Of a stretch of 64,000 nt of DNA, positions 54,001-61,600 are shown piece by piece. A model generated the notes under the pieces. It worked only from the letters and a program-made list of their open reading frames with translations. It was not told the origin of the DNA and ran no database searches. The stretch is from an uncultured Clostridia bacterium (GTDB lineage: Bacteria > Bacillota > Clostridia > Lutisporales > Lutisporaceae), in assembly GCA_937930535.1 (NCBI GenBank), contig CALGKJ010000050.1, positions 1-64,000 on the forward strand. Direction: 5' to 3'. Every line of letters begins with the position of its first letter. The stretch's first letter is position 1. Position numbers and translations under genes: made by a program.

Positions 54001-55601
54001 AATATGAGGCACCAAGAAACAGTATAGAAGATAAGCTGGTCGATATATGGAAAAAAACATTAGATATTAATATTTTGGGGATAAATGATAACTTTTTTGA
54101 GCTAGGGGGAGATTCTATAAGGGCAATGCAGCTTTCAAGCTTGCTTCAAAAGGAATTTGGCACTTCGGTAAGCCTTACAGAAATATTTAAGAATCCTACA
54201 ATTTCTGGGATTAGCAAAATCATAAATCACAGTAAGACTTCCATTTATAATGAGTTAACAAGGCTGCCGGATAGTGACTATTATGATTTATCATACTCAC
54301 AAAAAAGACTATGGATTATAAATCAGCGAGAGCCAGAAAGTATCGCATATAATATGCCGGGAAGGTTTAGAGTATCTGACTGCAATAATGAAGCTGTAAT
54401 TAAAAAAGTGTTTAAAGAGCTATCTCAAAGGCACGAAGCCTTTAGGACAAGCTTTAATATGATAAATGGAGAGCCAATGCAGATAATTTCTGATGAAATT
54501 GAATGGGATATTGAGACTATAGATATATCCAGTAAGGACTATAGTGAAAAGGAAGTATTGTTGGAAGAAATATACGCTGCGGAAGCAAATAAAAGGTTTA
54601 ATCTGAAAAAGCCGCCCTTGGTAAATATTAAGCTGGTAAGGTTAAACGCAGCAGAGCTTGAAGTAATATTCGTAATGCACCATATAATTTCAGATGGATT
54701 TTCATTTAATATATTAAAAAATGAATTTGAATACCTATATAAAATACATACAAAGGAACTTGCTAATGAACTAACGCCCCTTAAAATTCAATACAGAGAT
54801 TTTGCAGCATGGCAAAACTCGTATATAAAGAACCATTCTGAGGAAGCGAGACTGTATTGGACTAAAAAGCTGGCATCTGTACCCCTAAAGCTAAATCTCC
54901 CTGCAAATACTGCATTTATAGAAAAAGTTAATAAAGAGAGTGCAGGGTATAAGACAACTATAAGTAATGGTACCAAAAATAAACTCTTGAACTTTGCAAA
55001 AGCAAACAATACCAGCTTATTTATAGTATTGCTGGCGGGTTTTAATGCATTTTTAGCAAATTTAACCGGACAAAAAGATATATTCTTAGGAATCCCAGCT
55101 ATGGGCAGGGAGCATGATGATCTGAAAAACGTGATAGGTTATTTCGTAAACACCTTATTGCTTAGTAACACTATAGACTTAGAGGCTAGCTTTTTAGAGC
55201 TTTTAAAAATTATAAATGAAGATACTCTTAAAGCCCTTGAATATCAATACTACCCATTAGAACTGGCAGTTGATGAGCTGAAAATTAATTATCCTCAGAT
55301 CAGGGTATTCTTTAATATGCTGAACTTTAACAAAAGCAAGGAGAACTATCTTAAAAGTCATGACACCTGCCATATAGAAAGGGTTCAGGATGTGAAGTTT
55401 GACATTGTGTTATATATTACAGAATACAAGGACGGAATCGAAATAATGTGCAGCTATTATTCCAGTTTATTTGAATCATCAAGAATTGAAATGCTTATAA
55501 AAAACTATATAAAGCTGCTTGACGAGATATCTAAGAATCCTGGTGGTATTATTAAAAGCTATTTCCGAACCGAAAAAGCAAGAGTGCTGAAAAGAAACTA
55601 A
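51087..55601 (+). CDS. Nonribosomal peptide synthetase, C-A-T-C
   Basis: 1504-residue synthetase. Domains: C 8-430 (SPMQEGMLFH, HHILMDGW near 144), A 455-960 (YTSGSTGKPKG, YRTGDLARW, NGKIDRK), T with Ser in LGGDSIRA near 1008, C 1060-1490 (HHIISDG near 1198). Pocket residues read by eye are D-A-F-W-L-G-G-T-F, one change from a known Val code. The first C domain at the N-terminus means it either receives a chain from another synthetase or is acyl-starting. The final C domain has no A or T after it: these are supplied by the next gene, 37 bp downstream, which begins with A. A good ribosome site (AAGGAGAGG) precedes ATG 51087. Confidence 0.92.
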   Translation: MTNKPQIQKVYDLSPMQEGMLFHCQLEDISNVYFEQTVFTLKGYINIELFEKSFNLLIKRHDIFKTIFFYKNVQKFSQVVLKERQTSIYFEDISCFDDKSKIQYVNDFLEKDKQRGFDLSRDMLIRISILKTSEEQYKLIWSFHHILMDGWCLRIVNKEILDIYSSLLNNTPLKLKDAPIYKDYIDWLRAQDKKAADAYWTDYLANYESQAMIPRMTLTAKNSKYNKADLHIKIQDDIVQNLSNIAKKNRTTLNTIFQAIWGILLQKYNYTTDVVFGAVVSGRGAEVEGIEDMVGLFINTIPIRINCNSSTSFTEFILKIQENNLSSEKYSYCSLSDIQQCSTLKNKLINHILVYENYPLDDSLNNIEDKNRTGFVLESYETFEQTNYDLNVIIIPNNGIDIMFKYNTNVYDRSIIEALGKQITETAEKIIRDPDIEIQDLEIINSEEKTKILFDFNNTGVEYPHNKTINQLFEEQVKKTPDNTAVIYGNQKLTYKELNTKSNQLAKVISKRAANSKAEQPENMPSSIVAIMAERSLEMIIGMLAALKAGCAYLPIDTEYPEERIQHMLNDSKADIVLTQSWIERGVTSRVVIKLDDYSIYQGEEDKLRGIEAGTPLAYIMYTSGSTGKPKGVLIEHKNVIRLVKNTNYISFEGDDRILQTGAMVFDACTFEVWGALLNGLELYIIDKNKILDADELENALTINRITILWLTSSLFNKLAQQKPEMFSKLRYLLVGGDVLSPKYINMIRSTCKELKIINGYGPTENTTFSTCHLIDREYEANIPIGKPISNSKAYIIDRFNKLCPIGAVGELCVGGDGLARGYLNNAELTAEKFIKNPYCTGEIIYRTGDLARWMPDGNIDFLGRIDHQIKLRGYRIELGEIESKLKSHPNIKEAAVLLKEDSSNNKYLCAYYTGEKNLTSTELREFLSKELPDYMMPSSFIQLDYMALTFNGKIDRKLLPEPDRNTAGGIEYEAPRNSIEDKLVDIWKKTLDINILGINDNFFELGGDSIRAMQLSSLLQKEFGTSVSLTEIFKNPTISGISKIINHSKTSIYNELTRLPDSDYYDLSYSQKRLWIINQREPESIAYNMPGRFRVSDCNNEAVIKKVFKELSQRHEAFRTSFNMINGEPMQIISDEIEWDIETIDISSKDYSEKEVLLEEIYAAEANKRFNLKKPPLVNIKLVRLNAAELEVIFVMHHIISDGFSFNILKNEFEYLYKIHTKELANELTPLKIQYRDFAAWQNSYIKNHSEEARLYWTKKLASVPLKLNLPANTAFIEKVNKESAGYKTTISNGTKNKLLNFAKANNTSLFIVLLAGFNAFLANLTGQKDIFLGIPAMGREHDDLKNVIGYFVNTLLLSNTIDLEASFLELLKIINEDTLKALEYQYYPLELAVDELKINYPQIRVFFNMLNFNKSKENYLKSHDTCHIERVQDVKFDIVLYITEYKDGIEIMCSYYSSLFESSRIEMLIKNYIKLLDEISKNPGGIIKSYFRTEKARVLKRN

Positions 55602-55638
55602 ATAGAAAAAATCTATTGCGAAAGAGGGATAAATTTTA

Positions 55639-58600
55639 ATGTTAGTAAAGCTTTTTGAAGAAAAAGTAAAAAAAACTCCTGAAAAGGTAATCGTAAAAAC
55701 GAACAATAGGGAATTGACATATTGCGAATTAAACAATTATGCCAATGCTATTGCTGATGAAATCAATAAAGAAACAGACTGCACAGTGCAAGGTGAGGAT
55801 AAGGCTGCATTGCTGTTTGAGCATGGAACAGATATGATAGCCGGCACCTTAGGGGCATTAAAGGCAAATAAGGTCTATATACCCTGTGACCCCTCCTATC
55901 CAGAAAACAGACTGCTTTATATGCTGAAAAATTCGGAAGCAGAGCTGATTATAACCAATAATGCAAATATAAAATTAGCAAAGCGTTTGAAAAACCAAGC
56001 TGATAAGTATATGAGGATAATAAATATAGATGAAATAAATACAAATAATGCTGTACCTAACCCGGAAAGAAGGGCAGACAAAGATAAAATAGCTTATATT
56101 CTATATACATCAGGCTCTACGGGCAACCCTAAGGGAATAGTACAGACCCATGGCAATGTTCTGCATTTTATAAACTGCTATATTAAAAATCTGAACATAA
56201 CAGAAGCAGACAGAATGACCTTATTTTCATCCTTCAGCCATGATGCCGCCATTATGGACATCTACAGCAGCTTATTAAGCGGTGCCGCTCTTCATCCTTT
56301 GAATATTAAGGAACAGGCAAATATGACAGTACTTGCAGAATGGCTGTATAACGAAAAAATAACCATATGGCACTCTGTTCCGACCTTGTACAGATATTTT
56401 ATAAATACCTTAACCGATAAAGCAGAGCTGAATAATATCAGATTAATTGTTTTAGGTGGAGAAAGCGTTATAGAGCATGACATAACAAGCTTTAAGAAGC
56501 ATTTTGATAATGCTGTGCTGGTTAATTTGTATGGGCAATCAGAATCCTCATATAACTCTGCTCTTTTTGTTACAAGAGATACAAAACTAAAAATGATTAC
56601 CTTGGGAGAAGCTGTAGACGAAACAGAAATTTTGGTCATAAATGATGATGGGGAGGAGGTTGCTCCCCTAAACACCGGTGAAATAGTAATAGCAAGCAAA
56701 TATATTGCCAAAGGCTATTGGAAGGATGAAGAAAAAACAAAGTATTCCTTTAGCCATGATCCGGATTTGGGCAATTTGTATTGGACAGGAGACTTGGGGA
56801 GAGTAACAGAAGATGGAAACATTGAATTTTTAGGCAGGAAGGATTATCAAATAAAAATAAGAGGACACAGGGTTGAACTGGGAGAAATAGAAACCAAAAT
56901 ATTGAGCTATAGCAGGTTTAAAGAGGCAGTAGTAATTGGTAAGGAAGATAAGCTTGGTGAGAAATATTTGTGTGCCTATATTGCAGCGGATGAAAGCTTG
57001 GCTGATGAAGAAGCTTTGATTACAGCAGAGTTAAGAGAATATCTTGCCAAGGATTTGCCCGAGTATATGATACCTTCATATTTTGTGTATTTAGATAAGC
57101 TTCCCCAGACACCAAACGGTAAGCTGGATAGGACAGCTCTTGTTAGCATCAGTACAAATCAAGAAGCGGCAGCAACTACGACAATAAAAGCAAAATATGA
57201 AGCACCAAGAACTGAATTGGAAGAAATGCTTGTGAAGCTGTGGAAGGAAACACTTGGAGCAGAGAATATAGGAATAAATGATAACTTCTTTGAGCTTGGA
57301 GGACACTCCTTAAAAGCAGCAAACCTAATAACAAAAATACATAGGGAACTAAATATAGAAGTACCCCTAAAAGAAATATTTGAAGCACCAACAATCAAGG
57401 GTATTTCTGAATACATAAATACCAGAAAAGAAAGCATATATGCGTCCATACAGCCAGTAAAAAGATCTGGACACTGTCCTGCTTCATGCTATATAGCTTC
57501 ATCAGCTCAAAAAAGAATATATGCTTTGCAGCAAATAGAGCTAAAAAACACCAGCTATAATATGCCTGCGGTATTTGAAATAGAAGGCGAACTGGACATA
57601 CAAAGGTTAAAGCAAGCCATAAATAGGCTTATTGAAAAGCATGAAGCTCTAAGAACAAGCTTTGAGCTGTACGAAGATAGCTTGATGCAAAAGATACATA
57701 AACAAGCAGGGCTGAATATAGAGCTTTTAGACAGCACGTTATCTGTAGAACAAATGACAAAGCAGTTTGTACGAGCCTTTAATCTCAATGAATCACCGCT
57801 TCTAAGGGTAGGGCTTGCAAAAGTAAATTCTGACAGCCAAATTAATACTTTAAAATATATTTTACTATTTGATATGCATCATATAATATCTGATGGCACG
57901 TCCATTGGAATACTTATAGAGGAATTCGGCAAGGCATATGCAGGAAAAGAACTGCCAGAATTGAAAATACAATACAAGGATTTTGCGGAATGGCAAAATC
58001 AGCTATTTAAAAGCGAAAAAATAAAAAATCAGGAGAAATATTGGATAGAAAGCTTAAGCAATGAGCTGCCAGTGCTAAACCTTCCATACGACTATACTCG
58101 ACCACTGGTTCAAAGCTTTGAAGGCAGCAAAATAAGCTTTGAAATAAATGCAGATATAACAGCAGAGCTAAGGAAGCTGGCAAAAGAAACTAATACAACC
58201 ATGTATATGATACTACTTGCTGTATACAATGTACTGCTGCATAAATACAGCGGACAAGAGGATATTATTGTGGGAAGTCCTATAGCCGGAAGACCTCGTG
58301 CAGAACTGAGTAACATTATAGGCATGTTTGTAAATACATTGGCAATGAGATGCTTCCCGAAAGGTCAGAAAACCTTTAGAAAATTTCTGCTGGAAGTAAA
58401 GGAAACTGCATTAAAAGCCTATGAAAATCAGGATTACCAATTTGAAGAACTGGTAGATCAGCTTGAAGTTAAGAGGGATATGAGCCGAAATCCAATATTT
58501 GATGTAGTGTTTGTATTGCAGAATATGGATTTGAAGCAAACACAGCTTGAAGGAATAACAATAAAACCCCGAATGATAGACAGCGGAATATCAAAATTTG

Positions 58601-61600
58601 ATATGACCCTGACAGCCATGGAGGAAGCAGAAAAAATAAACATTACTATAGAATACTGTACAAAGCTTTTCAAAAAAGAAACTATAGAACGCTTATGCAA
58701 TCACCTATTAAGTATAATTCAGGAAGCAGCACAAAATACAGATAAAACCCTAGCCGCGATGCAAATGCTTACAAGTTTGGAAAAACAGCAGCTATTAGCA
58801 GAATTTAATAATACGAAAATGGAATACCCTCAAAATAAGACCATACAGCAGATGTTTGAAGAACAAGCTGAACAAACACCAGATAATACAGCTCTTGTAT
58901 ATGGTTCTAACAACTTAACCTACAAGGAACTAAACCAAAAAGCAAATCAGCTTGCCCGGGTATTAAGAGATAAAGGGTTAAAGCCAGATAGTATAGCTGG
59001 GATACTTATAGAACCCTCATTAGAAATGATAGTAGGTATACTGGGAGTAATTAAAGCGGGAGGGGCATATTTGCCTATAGACCCCTCATACCCGCAGCAA
59101 AGAATATGCTATATGATAGAAGATAGCAAAGCAGAAATACTGTTGACTCAAAGTACTCTGAGCAACTTAAGTCTTTTGCACGAAACCTCTGTTAATACAA
59201 TAAATCTGGATGACAAAAGCCTATACTGTGGAAACTGCCAAAACCTTGAAAGCATTAATACATCTTATCATATGGCATATGTCATTTATACCTCTGGTTC
59301 TACAGGAAAGCCTAAAGGCGTTATGATAGAACATGATGCATTAATAAATATGTGTACATGGTATAACCATTACTATAGCTTAAACGAAAATGACAGAGGC
59401 ACTAAATATGCCGGATTTGGCTTTGATGCATCTGTGTGGGAGATTTTTCCGTATTTGCTTACTGGGGCATCAATATACATAATAGAGGATGAAATCAAGC
59501 TGAATATTGATAAGCTTAATGAATACTATGAACATAAAAAAATCACAATAAGCTTTTTACCTACACAAATATGTGAGCAATTTATATTAAAGGACAACAA
59601 AAACCTTAGATGTCTTTTGACAGGAGGAGACAAATTAAAGCAGTATAAAAAAACACGATATAAGCTGGTAAACAACTATGGACCCACTGAAAATACGGTT
59701 GCAGCAACAAGCTTTGTATTGGATAAGGAGTATAATAACATTCCAATAGGCAAGCCTATAGCAAATACACAAATATATATAATAGACAAATTTAATAGTC
59801 TACAGCCAATAGGAGTAGCAGGAGAGCTGTGTATAAGCGGAGCAAGTCTTTCAAGAGGCTATCTGAATAACCCAGAGCTGACTGCTGAAAAATTTGCAGA
59901 AAACCCGTTTGTAAATCAAAAAGGCAGTAGAATGTACCGTACAGGAGATATAGCAAGATGGCTGCCTGATGGAAACATAGAATTCCTAGACAGAATAGAT
60001 GAACAGGTTAAAATAAGGGGATACAGAATAGAGCTTGGAGAGATAGAAAACAGCCTGCTAAGACATGAAGCAGTAAATGAAGCTGCTATAGCAGTAATGG
60101 CTGAAGAAAATGAAGCAGACGGCAAATATTTATGCGGATACTTTACTGCCGCAAGAGAATTGTCAATATCAGAGCTGAGAGAGCATCTGTCTAAGGAGCT
60201 GCCGGATTATATGATACCATATAGTTTCATTCAGCTTGACAGTATGCCCCTTACACCAAATGGAAAGCTGGATAGAAAAGCTTTATCTGACATCAGCAGG
60301 TATGCTGACTCCTATCAAATGCTTGCAAAGACAGATTACGAAGCACCAAGAAATGATGCAGAAGAAAAGCTTGCATATATCTGGATGGAAGTATTAGGAA
60401 CAGATAAAGTTGGAATATCTGATAGCTTCTTTATGCTTGGCGGAGATTCTATAAAAGCTATACAAGTATGTGCAAGACTGCAAAGGTATAATATGAAGCT
60501 TGAAGTCAAGCATCTGCTTCAAAATTCCACCATAAAAGAAGCTTCAAAATACCTTGAGAGGTTAAACGCAATATGCGGAACAGATAAACAAAAGCTGCCG
60601 ACGTTAAAAGGTACAATGCAAAGCAGGATAGACAAAGAGGAATACGAGCTGATAAAAGCAATCCTGAAAGAAAATGGAATAGAACAGAGCAATATAGAGG
60701 ATATGTATCCATTATCACCTATGCAGGAAGGGATGTTATTTCATACTCAGCTAAAAAACAATAAGAATGTTTATTTCGAACAAACTACGTTAGATATAGC
60801 AGGGGAGATAAGTATAGATATATTTGAAGAAAGCTTTAATAAGGTGATAGAAAAATATGATGTACTGCGAACCGTGTTCATACATGAAAGAGTTAGAAAA
60901 CCTGTACAAGTAGTTTTAAAGGAAGCAAGAAGAACAGTAGAATTTATTAATATAGCTGAGTTGAGCGAAACAAATAAAGAAAAATATATAGAGGAATTTA
61001 AAGTAAAGGATAGAGAAAAAGGCTTTGATTTAACCAGAGAGCTGCCTGTCAGAGCATATGTAATAAAGCTGGAGCAGCAGAGATATACAATAATCTGGAG
61101 CTTCCACCATATAGTGATGGATGGCTGGTGTTTAAGTCTGATAATGAAGGATTTCATCAAAGGCTATATAAGTAAAAAAGAAGGCAATCAAATACAAATA
61201 GGCACAGGCAAGTCCTATAGTGAATATATAGAATGGCTGGAAAAAAAGGATAAGGAAGAAGCTATAAGCTACTGGAAAAACCACCTTGATGGATATGAAC
61301 AAAAAGCCGCTGTACCAACAACAAAATTCATAGTAAACAGAGACGAATGTCAGAACAGAGAAAGAATAATGACTCTTAATAAAGAAACAACAAGGGCGTT
61401 AGTCAGACTAAGCCAACAATATGGAGTAACACTAAATACGGTGATGCAAGGAATATGGGGTGTAATACTGCAAGGCTGCAATAATACTGATGATGTAGTA
61501 TTCGGTACTGTAGTGTCTGGAAGACCTGCTGAAATAACAGGAATAGAAGAAATGGTGGGATTATTTATAAATACCATTCCTGTAAGATTTAAAACAAAGC